A stretch of DNA of 64,000 nt from contig NZ_CP107845.1 in NCBI RefSeq assembly GCF_041431415.1, positions 1,736,001 through 1,800,000 on the forward strand. Reading direction: 5' to 3'. The translations under genes were made by a program, and so were the position numbers. The notes under the pieces were generated by a model. It had not been told where the DNA came from and did no database searches. It worked only from the letters and a program-made list of their open reading frames with translations. Of this stretch, positions 18,556-28,821 are shown one piece after another; within the stretch, counting starts at the first letter, position 1; each line of letters opens with the position of its first letter. The stretch is from Streptomyces sp. NBC_00513 (GTDB lineage: Bacteria > Actinomycetota > Actinomycetes > Streptomycetales > Streptomycetaceae).

Positions 18556-19696
18556 GCTCGGCCTCCATCAGGGATACGAAGCGGTCGAAGAGGTACGCGG
18601 CGTCGTGCGGGCCGGCGGCCGCCTCGGGGTGGTACTGGACGGAGAAGGCGGGCTGGTCGAGCAGCCGCAGGCCTTCGACGACCTGGTCGTTCAGGCAGAC
18701 GTGGGAGACCTCGGCGCGGCCGTAGGGGGTCTCGGAGACCTTGTCGAGGGGCGCGTCCACGGCGAAGCCGTGGTTGTGCGCGGTGACCTCGACCTTGCCG
18801 GTGCTGCGGTCCTGGACCGGCTGGTTGATGCCGCGGTGGCCGTACTTCAGCTTGTAGGTGCCGAAGCCGAGCGCGCGGCCCAGGATCTGGTTGCCGAAGC
18901 AGATGCCGAAGAGCGGGGTCTTGCGCTCCAGCACGGCTCGCATGACGGCGACGGGGCCGTCGGCGGTGGCCGGGTCGCCCGGACCGTTGGAGAAGAACAC
19001 GCCGTCCGGGGAGACCGCGTAGACGTCCTCGACGGTGGCGGTGGCGGGCAGCACGTGGACCTCGATGCCGCGCTCGGCCATCCGGTGCGGGGTCATGCCC
19101 TTGATGCCGAGGTCCACGGCGGCGACGGTGAACTTCTTCTCGCCGATCGCGGGGACGACGTACGCCTCCTTGGTGGCGACCTCGGCGGAGAGGTTCGCGC
19201 CCTTCATCTGCGGGGCGGCCTGCACCTTGGCCAGCAGCGCCTCGTCGCGGACGCCCTCCCAGGCCTCGCCGGAGAAGATGCCGACGCGCATGGCGCCGCG
19301 CTCGCGCAGGTGGCGGGTCAGGGCGCGGGTGTCGATGCCGGAGATCCCGACGACGCCCTGCTTGACCAGCTCCTCGTCCAGCGAGCGCCGCGAGCGCCAG
19401 TTGGAGGGGACGCGGGCGGGGTCGCGCACGACGTAGCCGGCGACCCAGATGCGGGAGGACTCGGGGTCCTCGTCGTTCACGCCGGTGTTGCCGACGTGCG
19501 GGGCGGTCATCACGACGACCTGTCGGTGGTACGACGGGTCGGTGAGGGTCTCCTGGTAGCCGGTCATGCCGGTGGAGAACACGGCCTCGCCGAAGGTCTC
19601 CCCCACAGCGCCGTAGGCGCGGCCGCGGAAGATCCGACCGTCCTCCAGGACGAGTACGGCGGGAGCTTTGGCTGCTCCCCTGGTGGAGGTCGTCAT
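18548..19696 (-). CDS. carA: Carbamoyl-phosphate synthase small (glutaminase) subunit
   Basis: Encodes 382 residues from the ATG at 19696, which overlaps the upstream PH-like gene stop (ATGA). The N-terminal CarA domain begins after MTTSTRG with [13 protein letters not shown]. The class I glutamine amidotransferase domain carries the nucleophile Cys in [14 protein letters not shown], and the His-Glu pair in [14 protein letters not shown]. It hydrolyses glutamine and channels ammonia to CarB. The overlap with carB implies coupled translation. Confidence 0.98.
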
Positions 19697-20274
19697 CGTT
19701 CGGCGCCTTCCGTCGTGATGGATGAGTTCATGTGGTTGATCGCCTCGACCCAGGCGGCGTGTTCGGCCGCGCGGTCGGAGCGGAATCCGGAGTCGATCAG
19801 CTTGTCGCCGTGCGCCCATGTGACGACGAGCAGACCGCCCTCGGTGAGTACCTTGCCCGCGATTCCCTTGTCGAGGCGGGCGCCGCGCAGCCGCGCGGCC
19901 GGTACGAAGAAGTCGGTGGCACCCGGTCGGACCACGTCGAGGCCCGCGTCGGTGAGCGTGAGCTCCACCCGGCTGCGGACACCCAGGCCGTGGGCGACGA
20001 TCCGGTCGAGCCACTGCCCGGCGGTGGTCGACCCGTGGTACCGGCCGGTCAGCGCCAGCCGGTGCTCGGGGAGACCGCTCGGGGCGGCGGGGAGTTCCGG
20101 CAGATCGCTCTGCAGGGCGCCGCGCCATTTCCAGCCCTGCCGCATCAGCCAGTACACGAACGCGATGAAGACGAGCAGACCGACGACCCACGAGATGCGT
20201 GCGCCCCAGTCCGTCACCTCCGCCGACTGTCGTTCGGCGGCCTCGGCGGCCAGTTGGATTACTGCAGGTGTCAC
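19693..20274 (-). CDS. PH-like (bacterial pleckstrin-homology) membrane protein embedded in the pyr operon
   Basis: A 193-residue protein with one membrane helix at about 27-45 ([18 protein letters not shown]) and a cytoplasmic C-terminal domain (70-185) of beta strands and a final helix ([11 protein letters not shown]) that looks like a bacterial PH-like domain. It overlaps pyrC upstream and carA downstream by 4 nt each, so it is translated as part of the pyrimidine operon. I recall this gene at the same place in other streptomycetes. No role in pyrimidine synthesis is known to me; anchoring or regulating the cytosolic enzymes is speculation. Confidence 0.8.
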   Translation of the reverse strand: MTPAVIQLAAEAAERQSAEVTDWGARISWVVGLLVFIAFVYWLMRQGWKWRGALQSDLPELPAAPSGLPEHRLALTGRYHGSTTAGQWLDRIVAHGLGVRSRVELTLTDAGLDVVRPGATDFFVPAARLRGARLDKGIAGKVLTEGGLLVVTWAHGDKLIDSGFRSDRAAEHAAWVEAINHMNSSITTEGAER

Positions 20275-21557
20275 GCCAGCGTCCCGTCCACGACCGTTGC
20301 CCGGCCCCGCAGGAATGTGTGAGTGACGCGCCCCGGCAGCTCGCGGCCCTCGTAGGGCGTGTTGCGGCTGCGGGAGGCGAAGTGTGCGGGGTCCACGACA
20401 CCACGGTACGAGGTGTCGACCAAGGTCAGGTTCGCGGGTTCACCTGCCGAGACGGGCCGGCCGTGGTTTTCCAGGCCGCCGATGCGCGCCGGGGCGAAGG
20501 ACATCCGCTGGGCGACGCCCGCCCAGTCGAGCAGTCCGGTCTCCACCATCGTCTGCTGGACGACGGAGAGCGCGGTCTCCAGGCCCACCATTCCCATGGC
20601 GGCGGCGGCCCACTCGCAGTCCTTGTCCTCGTGCGGGTGCGGGGCGTGGTCGGTGGCGACGATGTCGATCGTGCCGTCGGCGAGCGCCTCGCGCAGGGCC
20701 AGCACGTCGCGCTCGGTGCGCAGCGGCGGGTTGACCTTGTAGACCGCGTTGTACGAGCGGACGAGCTCGTCGGTGAGGAGCAGGTGGTGCGGGGTGACCT
20801 CGGCGGTGACGTCGATGCCGCGGGACTTGGCCCAGCGGACGATCTCGACGGAGCCGGCGGTGGAGAGGTGGCAGATGTGCACGCGGGAGCCGACGTGCTC
20901 GGCGAGGAGGACGTCGCGGGCGATGATCGACTCCTCGGCGACGGCGGGCCAGCCGCCGAGACCGAGTTCGGCGGAGACGACGCCCTCGTTCATCTGGGCG
21001 CCCTCGGTGAGGCGGGGCTCCTGGGCGTGCTGGGCGACGACGCCGCCGAAGGCCTTCACGTACTCCAGGGCGCGGCGCATGATCACGGCGTCGTCCACGC
21101 ACTTGCCGTCGTCGGAGAAGACGGTGACGCGGGCGGCGGAGTCGTGCATCGCGCCGAGCTCGGCGAGCTGCTTGCCCTCCAGGCCGACGGTGACGGCGCC
21201 GATGGGCTGCACGTCGCAGTAGCCGGACTCCTTGCCGAGCCGCCAGACCTGCTCGACGACGCCGGCGGTGTCGGCGACCGGGAAGGTGTTCGCCATGGCG
21301 AAGACGGCGGTGTAGCCGCCGCTCGCGGCGGCGCGGGTGCCGGTCAGGACGGTCTCGGAGTCCTCGCGGCCGGGCTCGCGCAGGTGGGTGTGCAGGTCGA
21401 CGAGGCCGGGGAGGAGGACCTGACCCCCGGCCTCGATGACGGTCGCGCCCTCGGCGTCCAGGCCCGTGCCCACGGCGGCGATGGTCTCGCCGTCGATCAG
21501 GACGTCCTGCGCCTCGCCACCGAGTACCTTCGCGCCACGGATCAGGATCTTGCTCAT
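20271..21557 (-). CDS. pyrC: Dihydroorotase, class I
   Basis: A 428-residue amidohydrolase that closes carbamoyl aspartate to dihydroorotate. Zinc ligands are visible in [10 protein letters not shown] (His56, His58), QHAQEP and ICHLSTAGS, and the catalytic Asp in [12 protein letters not shown] near residue 305. Its length fits the class I (multifunctional-type) dihydroorotases usual in actinobacteria rather than the shorter E. coli type. Its ATG overlaps the pyrB stop by one nucleotide, and its own stop overlaps the PH-like gene start. Confidence 0.97.
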   Translation of the reverse strand: MSKILIRGAKVLGGEAQDVLIDGETIAAVGTGLDAEGATVIEAGGQVLLPGLVDLHTHLREPGREDSETVLTGTRAAASGGYTAVFAMANTFPVADTAGVVEQVWRLGKESGYCDVQPIGAVTVGLEGKQLAELGAMHDSAARVTVFSDDGKCVDDAVIMRRALEYVKAFGGVVAQHAQEPRLTEGAQMNEGVVSAELGLGGWPAVAEESIIARDVLLAEHVGSRVHICHLSTAGSVEIVRWAKSRGIDVTAEVTPHHLLLTDELVRSYNAVYKVNPPLRTERDVLALREALADGTIDIVATDHAPHPHEDKDCEWAAAAMGMVGLETALSVVQQTMVETGLLDWAGVAQRMSFAPARIGGLENHGRPVSAGEPANLTLVDTSYRGVVDPAHFASRSRNTPYEGRELPGRVTHTFLRGRATVVDGTLA

Positions 21558-22546
21558 TACTTGCTCTCCTCGGTACGGGAAGCGGCGGGGGCGGTGACGG
21601 CGGGCTCGGAACCACCGAGCAGCAGGTACAGGACGGCCATTCGGGTGGACACGCCGTTGGCGACCTGCTCGACGGCCGTGCAGCGGTCGGAGTCGGCGAC
21701 CTCGGCGGTGATCTCCATGCCGCGGTTCATCGGGCCGGGGTGCATCACGATGGCGTGCTCGGGCATCTTCGCCATGCGGTCGCCGTTGAGCCCGTACCGG
21801 CGGGAGTACTCGCGCTCGGTCGGGAAGAAGGCGGCGTTCATGCGTTCGCGCTGCACACGCAGCATCATGACCGCGTCGGACTTCGGCAGCACCCCGTCGA
21901 GGCTGTACGAGACCTCGCAGGGCCAGCTCTCGACGCCGATCGGGACGAGGGTGGGCGGGGCCACCACGGTGACCTCGGCGCCCAGCGTGTGGAGCAGCTG
22001 GACGTTGGAGCGGGCCACGCGGCTGTGCAGCACGTCGCCGACGATGGTGATCCGGCGGCCGTTCAGGTCCTTGCCGAGTCCGGCGTCGCGGCCGACGAGT
22101 CGGCGGCGCATGGTGAAGGCGTCCAGCAGGGCCTGGGTGGGGTGCTCGTGGGTGCCGTCGCCGGCGTTGACCACGGCGGAGTCGATCCAGCCGGAGGTCG
22201 CGAGCCGGTAGGGGGCGCCGGAGGCGTGGTGGCGGATGACGACCGCGTCCGCGCCCATGGCCTCCAGGGTCAGGGCGGTGTCCTTCAGGGATTCGCCCTT
22301 GGAAACCGAGGACCCCTTGGCGGAGAAGTTGATGACGTCGGCGGACAGTCGTTTGGCGGCCGCCTCGAACGAGATCCGGGTGCGGGTCGAGTCCTCGAAG
22401 AAGAGGTTGACGACGGTCAGGCCGCGCAGGGTGGGCAGCTTCTTGATCGGCCGGTCCGCGACGCGGGCCATCTCCTCGGCGGTGTCGAGGATCAGGACGG
22501 CGTCGTCGCGCGTGAGATCGGCGGCCGAGATGAGGTGGCGCTTCAT
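21557..22546 (-). CDS. pyrB: Aspartate carbamoyltransferase catalytic subunit
   Basis: Encodes 329 residues from the ATG at 22546, with GGAG 7 nt upstream. It condenses carbamoyl phosphate with aspartate. The carbamoyl-phosphate loop [13 protein letters not shown], the Ser-Lys loop [19 protein letters not shown] and [12 protein letters not shown] are canonical. No pyrI regulatory chain gene is present, in line with class B/C transcarbamoylases that associate with dihydroorotase. It is 103 bp from pyrR and is fused head to tail with pyrC. Confidence 0.98.
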   Translation of the reverse strand: MKRHLISAADLTRDDAVLILDTAEEMARVADRPIKKLPTLRGLTVVNLFFEDSTRTRISFEAAAKRLSADVINFSAKGSSVSKGESLKDTALTLEAMGADAVVIRHHASGAPYRLATSGWIDSAVVNAGDGTHEHPTQALLDAFTMRRRLVGRDAGLGKDLNGRRITIVGDVLHSRVARSNVQLLHTLGAEVTVVAPPTLVPIGVESWPCEVSYSLDGVLPKSDAVMMLRVQRERMNAAFFPTEREYSRRYGLNGDRMAKMPEHAIVMHPGPMNRGMEITAEVADSDRCTAVEQVANGVSTRMAVLYLLLGGSEPAVTAPAASRTEESK

Positions 22547-22649
22547 CCGGGTGCTCCGTAGGTCAGGAGGGCAGGCAGGTGGACTGACTGGCGTGCGGGC
22601 AGGGCGTACCGCGGCGTGGACCCCGTGGAGGGCCGCGCGCCGGTGTGGG

Positions 22650-23290
<641 letters not shown>

Positions 23291-23389
23291 CGTCTGATCT
23301 ACGCGTTCCACGGTACCAGGGCGATTCGGCGCTCCTCGCGCCGGGCCCGGGCCGGGGCCCTTGCGAGGGGGCGACGAAGACCATTCGGC

Positions 23390-23432
23390 TTGACGCATCC
23401 AAGTAACGCTGCGTAACCTCACAGTGAGTTAC
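23390..23432 (+). promoter_or_regulatory. bldD promoter with BldD-box palindrome
   Basis: TTGACG (23390-23395) and TAACCT (23414-23419) with an 18-nt spacer form a promoter for bldD. The palindrome GTAACCTCACAGTGAGTTAC (23413-23432) covers the -10 and transcription start. It contains the AGTGA/TCAC halves of BldD boxes, in keeping with known bldD autorepression in S. coelicolor. Confidence 0.75.
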
Positions 23433-23495
23433 CAGCCGCGCGGCGGAGCCGCACGTTGTCCATGTCGTCACAGCGTCACAGCGTCCGGGAGCGTT

Positions 23496-23996
23496 ATGTC
23501 CAGCGAATACGCCAAACAGCTCGGGGCCAAGCTCCGTGCCATCCGCACCCAGCAGGGCCTTTCCCTCCACGGTGTCGAGGAGAAGTCCCAGGGCCGGTGG
23601 AAGGCCGTGGTGGTCGGTTCCTACGAGCGCGGGGACCGCGCCGTGACCGTCCAGCGCCTCGCCGAGCTGGCGGACTTCTACGGGGTGCCGGTGCAGGAGC
23701 TGCTGCCGGGCACGACTCCCGGCGGGGCCGCCGAGCCGCCGCCGAAGCTCCGTCTGGATCTGGAGCGCCTCGCGGGCGTGCCCGCCGAGAAGGCCGGTCC
23801 GCTGCAGCGCTACGCGGCGACGATCCAGAGCCAGCGCGGCGACTACAACGGCAAGGTGCTGTCGATCCGCCAGGACGACCTGCGCACCCTCGCCGTCATC
23901 TACGACCAGTCCCCCTCGGTCCTGACCGAGCAGCTCATCAGCTGGGGCGTGCTGGACGCGGACGCGCGTCGCGCGGTGGCGCACGAGGACATCTAG
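23496..23996 (+). CDS. bldD: BldD, c-di-GMP-responsive master repressor of development
   Basis: Encodes 166 residues from the ATG at 23496. The N-terminal HTH_3 domain (about 7-70) begins LGAKLRAIRTQQGLSLHGVE and includes VVGSYERGDRAVTV. The C-terminal domain carries the c-di-GMP signature RxD-X8-RxxD exactly: Arg114, Asp116, Arg125, Asp128. With tetrameric c-di-GMP it dimerises and represses sporulation genes during vegetative growth. It is transcribed divergently from pyrR and has its own palindromic operator and a strong terminator. Confidence 0.98.
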   Translation: MSSEYAKQLGAKLRAIRTQQGLSLHGVEEKSQGRWKAVVVGSYERGDRAVTVQRLAELADFYGVPVQELLPGTTPGGAAEPPPKLRLDLERLAGVPAEKAGPLQRYAATIQSQRGDYNGKVLSIRQDDLRTLAVIYDQSPSVLTEQLISWGVLDADARRAVAHEDI

Positions 23997-24026
23997 TCCC
24001 GGGGCCCAGGCCCAGCAGAAACGTAC

Positions 24027-24069
24027 CGGCGGCCGCCGGGGTCCCCCTCAGGGGTCCCGGCGGCCGCCG
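24027..24069 (+). terminator. bldD terminator
   Basis: Arms CGGCGGCCGCCGGG (24027-24040) and CCCGGCGGCCGCCG (24056-24069) pair, with a further CCCC/GGGG inner stem. It is followed by TTT. Confidence 0.8.
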
Positions 24070-24144
24070 TTTCCGTGTGCTCCCGCCCGTCCCCCGGCCG
24101 TGCTCCCGTCCGTCCCCCGGGCTCCGGGGTTCCACGGGGACGGA

Positions 24145-24182
24145 CGGAAGGGCCCGCAGCGCGTGCGCTGCGGGCCCTTCCG
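24145..24182 (-). terminator. nusB terminator
   Basis: A perfect inverted repeat with 18-bp arms CGGAAGGGCCCGCAGCGC and a 2-nt centre lies 20 nt past the nusB stop, between it and convergent bldD. Confidence 0.85.
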
Positions 24183-24201
24183 TGTGTGCGTGGCCTGTGC
24201 G

Positions 24202-24636
24202 TCAGCTCTCGCTGCGGCGCAGGTTCGGCTTCAGGTCCTTGAACCGGCTCAGCAGTCCGTTCACGAACGAGGGCGACTCGTCCGTCGAGAACTCCTTGGC
24301 GAGCTGGACGGCTTCGTCGATCGCCACGGCGTCCGGGGTGTCGTCCACCCAGATCAGCTCGTAGGCGCCGAGCCGCACGATGTTCCGGTCCGCGACCGGC
24401 ATGCGGTCGAGGTCCCAGTCCACGGCGTAGGTGGCGATCAGATCGTCGATGCGGTCCACCTTGTCGGCGTAACCCTCGACAAGATCCATCGTGTAGGCGT
24501 TGACCGGCGACTGGCGGTCGTCCGACCGCGCGTGGCGGATCCAGTCCGCGAGGACCTCGCGCACGGGCACACCGCGCTGATCGGCCTCGAAGAGGATCTG
24601 GAAAGCGCGCTTTCGCGCGTTGCTCCGGGCAGCCAC
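24202..24636 (-). CDS. nusB: Transcription antitermination factor NusB
   Basis: A 144-residue all-helical protein. The arginine-rich N-terminus (MAARSNARKRAFQILFEAD) binds boxA RNA, and the C-terminal ELIWVDDTPDAVAIDEAVQL then FVNGLLSRF is the family signature. NusB acts with NusE (S10) in rRNA transcription antitermination. It begins 2 nt after the efp stop and is cotranscribed with efp, a conserved pepP-efp-nusB arrangement. Confidence 0.97.
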   Translation of the reverse strand: MAARSNARKRAFQILFEADQRGVPVREVLADWIRHARSDDRQSPVNAYTMDLVEGYADKVDRIDDLIATYAVDWDLDRMPVADRNIVRLGAYELIWVDDTPDAVAIDEAVQLAKEFSTDESPSFVNGLLSRFKDLKPNLRRSES

Positions 24637-24638
24637 GG

Positions 24639-25205
24639 TTAGCTGTTCACCCGGCCGAGGTAGTCGCTCGTGCGGGTGTCGACCTTGATCTTCTCACCGG
24701 TGCTGACGAAGAGCGGGACCGCGATCTCGTGGCCGGTCTCCAGCGTCGCCGGCTTGGTACCACCGGTGGAGCGGTCGCCCTGGACGCCCGGGTCGGTGTG
24801 CTGGATGACCAGCTCGACGGCGGCCGGGAGCTCGACGTAGAGCACCTCGCCCTCGTGGCGGGCCACGGAGGCGGTGAAGCCCTCGATCAGGAAGTTGGCG
24901 GCGTCGCCGACGACCTTGCGGTCGACCATCAGCTGGTCGTAGGTCTCCATGTCCATGAAGACGAAGTACTCGCCGTCCATGTACGAGAACTGCATGTCGC
25001 GGCGGTCGATGGTGGCCGTCTCGACCTTGGTGCCGGCGTTGAACGTCTTGTCGACGACCTTGCCGGTGAGCACGTGCTTGAGCTTGGTGCGCACGAAGGC
25101 CGGGCCCTTGCCGGGCTTGACGTGCTGGAACTCGACGACGGACCAGAGATGGCCCCCGTCGAGCTTCAGCACCATGCCGTTCTTGAGGTCGTTCGTGGAA
25201 GCCAC
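24639..25205 (-). CDS. efp: Translation elongation factor P
   Basis: A 188-residue, three-domain protein that relieves ribosome stalling at polyproline. Domain I contains the loop [15 protein letters not shown]; the PGKGP tip with Lys is the actinobacterial type that, as reported for Corynebacterium, works without post-translational modification, and no epmA, epmB or deoxyhypusine-type modifier is seen nearby. Domains II and III end in [10 protein letters not shown]. Many proteins in this window have polyproline (relA, mltG, the P-loop protein), so it has local clients. Confidence 0.98.
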   Translation of the reverse strand: MASTNDLKNGMVLKLDGGHLWSVVEFQHVKPGKGPAFVRTKLKHVLTGKVVDKTFNAGTKVETATIDRRDMQFSYMDGEYFVFMDMETYDQLMVDRKVVGDAANFLIEGFTASVARHEGEVLYVELPAAVELVIQHTDPGVQGDRSTGGTKPATLETGHEIAVPLFVSTGEKIKVDTRTSDYLGRVNS

Positions 25206-25264
25206 GGTTGCGGAATCTCCTGCACTGGAAGACCAGGAAGGCGCGCACGGTCCGGTTGGGCGGA

Positions 25265-26371
25265 CTACAGCGCGAGCAGCTCCTTGGTCGTAATGGTGAG
25301 TAGCTCGGGACCGCCGTCCGCCTCGGGGCGCACGACGAGCGTGTCATCGATCCGGACACCTCCCCGGCCCGGGAGGTGAACCCCCGGTTCGACGGTGACC
25401 GGCACGCAAGCGTCCAGTTTACCCATTGCCGTAGGTGCAAGCTGCGGGTCCTCGTCGATTTCGAGACCGACACCGTGTCCGGTGGACGGAGCGAGGGCCT
25501 CGCCGTGGCCGGCCGAGCCCAGCACGGACCGCGCCGCGCGGTCGACGTCCCGGTAGGCGGCGCCCGGCAGGAGAGCCTCCCGACCGGCCCGTTGGGCCGC
25601 GAAGACCAGGTCGTACAGCTCGATCTGCCAGTCGGCCGGGGTGGTGCCGATGACGAACGTGCGGCCGATCTCGCAGCGGTATCCGCGGTAGTTGGCGCCC
25701 AGGCAGACGGAGAGGAAGTCGCCCTCCTCCACCCGGCGGTCCGACGGCCGGTGCCGGGAGCGGCCGGAGTGCGGTCCCGTGCCGACCGAGGTGGGGAAGG
25801 CCGGGCCGTCGGCGCCGTGGTCCACCAGGCGCCGTTCCAGCTCCAGGGCGAGGTGGCGTTCGGTCCGGCCGACCAGGATGGACTCCAGCAGCTCGCCGAG
25901 CGCCTGGTCGGCGATCTCGGCGGCGATCCGCAGACAGGCGATCTCCTCCTCGTCCTTGACGAGGCGCAGCTGTTCCACGGACGTCCCGAGGTCCGTGAGG
26001 CGCAGTCCGGGCGCGACCGAGCGCAGGGCCCGGTGGCGGCCGACGGTGATGTGGTGCTCCTCGACGGCGAGCGAGTCGGCCCGCGCGGAGGCGGCCATGT
26101 CGGCGGCGGCCACGGCGGGGTCCCCGCCGGGGGCGGAGAGCACGTTCAGCCGGAGTCGGTCGTCCAGGCGGCCCTCGTCGGCCTCCCCGGTGGGCGAGGT
26201 GCCGCAGAACAGCACGTCCTCGACGGGTCCGACCAGCAGGACTGCGCCGAGCGGGGACGCCCCGGCGAGGTAGCGGACATTGGCCGGACGCGTGATCAAC
26301 GCGGCGGCGTTGCCCGCGGCGGCACAGCGGTCGCGAAGCCGGCCCCTGCGGGCCGCGTAGGCGTCTGACAT
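25265..26371 (-). CDS. Aminopeptidase P-like M24 protein with substituted metal ligands
   Basis: A 368-residue protein with an N-terminal creatinase-like domain (1-135) and a C-terminal pita-bread fold (136-368), at the position usually annotated pepP upstream of efp. Aligning by eye to E. coli PepP, the dinuclear metal ligands are altered: Asp260 is Cys223 ([11 protein letters not shown]), Asp271 is Glu234 (RCEIGRTF), Glu406 is Asp342 (GVRIDDT), and His361 is Asp306 (EIDEDP), while His299 (TGHGVGL) and Glu328 (VTVEPGV) remain. The fold is intact and full length, so this is divergence and not decay. It may use one metal, have weak peptidase activity, or act as a binding protein. Its stop is 59 bp from the efp start. 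Confidence 0.88.
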   Translation of the reverse strand: MSDAYAARRGRLRDRCAAAGNAAALITRPANVRYLAGASPLGAVLLVGPVEDVLFCGTSPTGEADEGRLDDRLRLNVLSAPGGDPAVAAADMAASARADSLAVEEHHITVGRHRALRSVAPGLRLTDLGTSVEQLRLVKDEEEIACLRIAAEIADQALGELLESILVGRTERHLALELERRLVDHGADGPAFPTSVGTGPHSGRSRHRPSDRRVEEGDFLSVCLGANYRGYRCEIGRTFVIGTTPADWQIELYDLVFAAQRAGREALLPGAAYRDVDRAARSVLGSAGHGEALAPSTGHGVGLEIDEDPQLAPTAMGKLDACVPVTVEPGVHLPGRGGVRIDDTLVVRPEADGGPELLTITTKELLAL

Positions 26372-26411
26372 GTCTTCGAGCCTACGAGCGCCCCGCCCAT
26401 CCGGCCTGGCG

Positions 26412-26473
26412 AGCGGGTCCGTACGGGCCTGCGGTCCCGGTTCAGGCCTGCGCGGTCCCGGTTCAGGCCTGCG
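26412..26473. repeat. 21-bp tandem repeat at the end of the P-loop protein gene
   Basis: Two copies of GGTCCCGGTTCAGGCCTGCG (26433-26452 and 26454-26473) with a 21-bp period and a degenerate third copy from 26412. The last copy includes the stop codon and final codons of the gene ending at 26463. Confidence 0.7.
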
Positions 26474-27212
26474 GGGCCCCGATGACGCGGGCCAGGGTCT
26501 CGTCGAGCGCGCGGGCGGTGCCCTCGACGTCCAGGTGGGAGTTGTCGATGATCGACAGCCCGGACCCGTACCAGCCCGCCATTCGCCCGTGGATGCGGGC
26601 GACTTCCTCGTCGGAGAGCCGCCGGTTGCCGGAGCGGGCCGCGTTGCGCTCCAGGACGATCTCCAGGCCGGGCAGCAGGACGACCGGCAACAGGGCCGGG
26701 CCGACGTGCCGTTTCCACCCGCCCAGGCCCACCACGGGCCGGTCCGGGAAGACCGCGTCGTCGAGGATGCAGGAGATCCCGTTCGCCAGGTAGTTGCGCG
26801 CGGCGAATCCGCAGGTGCGGCGGGCGAGCCGGTACTGGGCCTCGGAGTGCTCGTTCCAGCCCGCCTGCGGGTCGGCGAAGCCCGAGCAGACCCACTCCCG
26901 GACGTCGTCCAGGCTGATGTGCGCGGTGGGCACGGGCCGGGTGGCCGCCCAGTGGCGGGCGACGGTGGTCTTCCCCGCGCCCGCCGGGCCGATCAGCAGG
27001 ACGGCGAGGGTGGCGCCGCCGGTGCCGGGGGCCACGGCCGGCGGCAGCGGGATGTGACCCGTCGTCTCCGGAACCGCCTGCTGGGGCGGGACCGGCGGGG
27101 GCGGCGGTACGGAACCCGGCCAGCCCTGCCCGGGGGGTATGGGCGGCTGCGAGGGCGTCGCCGGGTGTTGTCCCGACCCGCCCCAGGCGCCGCCTCCCAC
27201 TCCTTGCTGCAT
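26463..27212 (-). CDS. P-loop kinase-like ATP-binding protein with proline-rich N-terminus
   Basis: A 249-residue protein. Residues 1-66 are a low-complexity Gly/Pro/Gln region including PPPPPVPPQQ. A P-loop ATPase domain follows: LLIGPAGAGKTTVARHWA (Walker A 75-82), SLDDVREWV, and an ILDDAVFPDRP strand. The overall layout resembles small-molecule or zeta-toxin-like kinases (AAA_33 family), in which the P-loop is followed by an Asp-Asp-x-R substrate site. The substrate is not recognisable. No toxin partner gene is adjacent. It is separated from the M24 gene by 91 bp and from aroQ by 80 bp. Confidence 0.75.
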   Translation of the reverse strand: MQQGVGGGAWGGSGQHPATPSQPPIPPGQGWPGSVPPPPPVPPQQAVPETTGHIPLPPAVAPGTGGATLAVLLIGPAGAGKTTVARHWAATRPVPTAHISLDDVREWVCSGFADPQAGWNEHSEAQYRLARRTCGFAARNYLANGISCILDDAVFPDRPVVGLGGWKRHVGPALLPVVLLPGLEIVLERNAARSGNRRLSDEEVARIHGRMAGWYGSGLSIIDNSHLDVEGTARALDETLARVIGAPQA

Positions 27213-27292
27213 CCGCTGCCACTCCGTCTCGTTCCGGCGACTGATGCGAGAACGTTATATGACCCCGGACCGCCGGCGTCCCACCGCTGCCG

Positions 27293-27733
27293 TCAGGCGG
27301 TCACTTCGTCCGCCAGAGCGCGCAACGCCAGGCGGTACGAACCGATGCCGAAGCCCGCCACGGTGCCGGTCGCCACCGCGGCGATCACGGAGGTGTGCCG
27401 GAACTCCTCGCGGGCGTACGGGTTCGAGATGTGCACCTCGATCAGCGGCGCGGTGCGCTGCGCCGCCGCGTCCCGCATGGCGTACGAGTAGTGCGTGAAG
27501 GCGCCCGGGTTGATGACCACGGGAATCCTGCCGTCCGCCGCCTCGTGCAGCCAGCGCACCAGCTCGCCCTCGTCGTTGGTCTCGCGGACCTCGACGTCGA
27601 AGCCGAGTTCCGCGCCGACCGCGCGGCAGCTCTCGACGAGCCCGGTGTAGGAGGTGGCCCCGTACACGTCGGGCTCGCGCGACCCGAGCCGGCCCAGGTT
27701 CGGGCCGTTCAGGACGAACACGCGCCGGCTCAC
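27293..27733 (-). CDS. aroQ: 3-dehydroquinate dehydratase, type II
   Basis: Encodes 146 residues from GTG 27733, overlapping the aroB stop (GTGA). It dehydrates 3-dehydroquinate to 3-dehydroshikimate. The type II signature is present: [20 protein letters not shown] with the catalytic Tyr in the flexible lid, [16 protein letters not shown] with Asn, and [15 protein letters not shown] with the catalytic His. Length fits the dodecameric family. It is the last gene of the aroC-aroK-aroB-aroQ run. Confidence 0.95.
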   Translation of the reverse strand: MSRRVFVLNGPNLGRLGSREPDVYGATSYTGLVESCRAVGAELGFDVEVRETNDEGELVRWLHEAADGRIPVVINPGAFTHYSYAMRDAAAQRTAPLIEVHISNPYAREEFRHTSVIAAVATGTVAGFGIGSYRLALRALADEVTA

Positions 27734-28821
27734 GCTCCGACCTCGCCGTACGCCGCGAACAGCACCGCGGGGTCCGGCCCCTCCAGGACGGTCGGCTTGG
27801 CCAGCCCGTCGAGGACGATGAAGCGCAGCAGGTCGCCGCGGGACTTCTTGTCGACCTTCATGGTCTCCAGCAGCTTGGGCCACTGGTCGCCGCGGTAGGT
27901 CAGCGGCAGGCCGACGGAGGCGAGGACCGCCTTGTGCCGGTCGGCCGTGGCGTCGTCCAGCCGGCCCGCGAGCCGACCGAGCTCGGCGGCGAAGACCATG
28001 CCGACGGACACGGCCGCGCCGTGGCGCCACTTGTAGCGCTCGTTCTTCTCGATGGCGTGCGCGAGGGTGTGCCCGTAATTGAGGATCTCCCGCAGCCCGG
28101 CCTCCTTGAGGTCGCTGGAGACCACGTCCGCCTTGACCTGGATCGAGCGGGTGATCAGCTCGGCGGTGTGCGGTCCGGCGGGGGTGCGGGCCGCCTGCGG
28201 GTCCGCCTCGATCAGGTCGAGGATCACCGGGTCGGAGATGAAACCGGCCTTGATGATCTCGGCGAGACCGCTGACGTAGTCGTTGACCGGCAGCGAGTCC
28301 AGCGCCGCGAGGTCGCAGAGCACGCCGGCGGGCGGGTGGAAGGCGCCGACGAGGTTCTTGCCCTCGGCGGTGTTGATGCCGGTCTTGCCGCCGACGGCCG
28401 CGTCCACCATGGCGAGCACGGTGGTGGGTACGGCGATCCAGCGCACGCCGCGCAGCCAGGAGGCGGCCACGAAGCCGGCGAGGTCGGTGGTGGCGCCGCC
28501 GCCCACGCCGACGATCACGTCGGTGCGGGTGAAGCCGGACTGGCCCAGCGCCTTCCAGCAGTACGCGGCGACCTCGATCGTCTTGGCCTCCTCGGCGTTC
28601 GGCACCTGGATGGCGACCGCCTCGTAGCCCTGCGCGGCCAGGTCGTCCCGCAGCGCCTCACCGGTCGAGGCGAGCGCCTCGGGGTGGATCACCGCGACCC
28701 GCTTGGCCTTCGTGCCGATGAGGGAGCCGAGCTCGCCGAGCAGCTGCCGGCCGACCAGCACGTCGTACGCGTCGTGTCCGGCGCTCTCGCCGACCTGGAT
28801 GCGCGTCACCTGGTCTGTCAT
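27730..28821 (-). CDS. aroB: 3-dehydroquinate synthase
   Basis: Encodes 363 residues from the ATG at 28821, overlapping aroK (ATGA). It is the NAD- and metal-dependent second enzyme of the shikimate pathway. Motifs: [18 protein letters not shown] for [22 protein letters not shown], a zinc-binding Glu in [12 protein letters not shown], and the zinc histidines in [11 protein letters not shown] and [11 protein letters not shown]. All active-site elements look intact. Confidence 0.97.
   Translation of the reverse strand: MTDQVTRIQVGESAGHDAYDVLVGRQLLGELGSLIGTKAKRVAVIHPEALASTGEALRDDLAAQGYEAVAIQVPNAEEAKTIEVAAYCWKALGQSGFTRTDVIVGVGGGATTDLAGFVAASWLRGVRWIAVPTTVLAMVDAAVGGKTGINTAEGKNLVGAFHPPAGVLCDLAALDSLPVNDYVSGLAEIIKAGFISDPVILDLIEADPQAARTPAGPHTAELITRSIQVKADVVSSDLKEAGLREILNYGHTLAHAIEKNERYKWRHGAAVSVGMVFAAELGRLAGRLDDATADRHKAVLASVGLPLTYRGDQWPKLLETMKVDKKSRGDLLRFIVLDGLAKPTVLEGPDPAVLFAAYGEVGA

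Noticed and set aside
26463..27212. P-loop protein as a zeta toxin
   Set aside because: No antitoxin gene is adjacent and the proline-rich N-terminus is unlike zeta toxins; kept as a kinase-like protein of unknown substrate.
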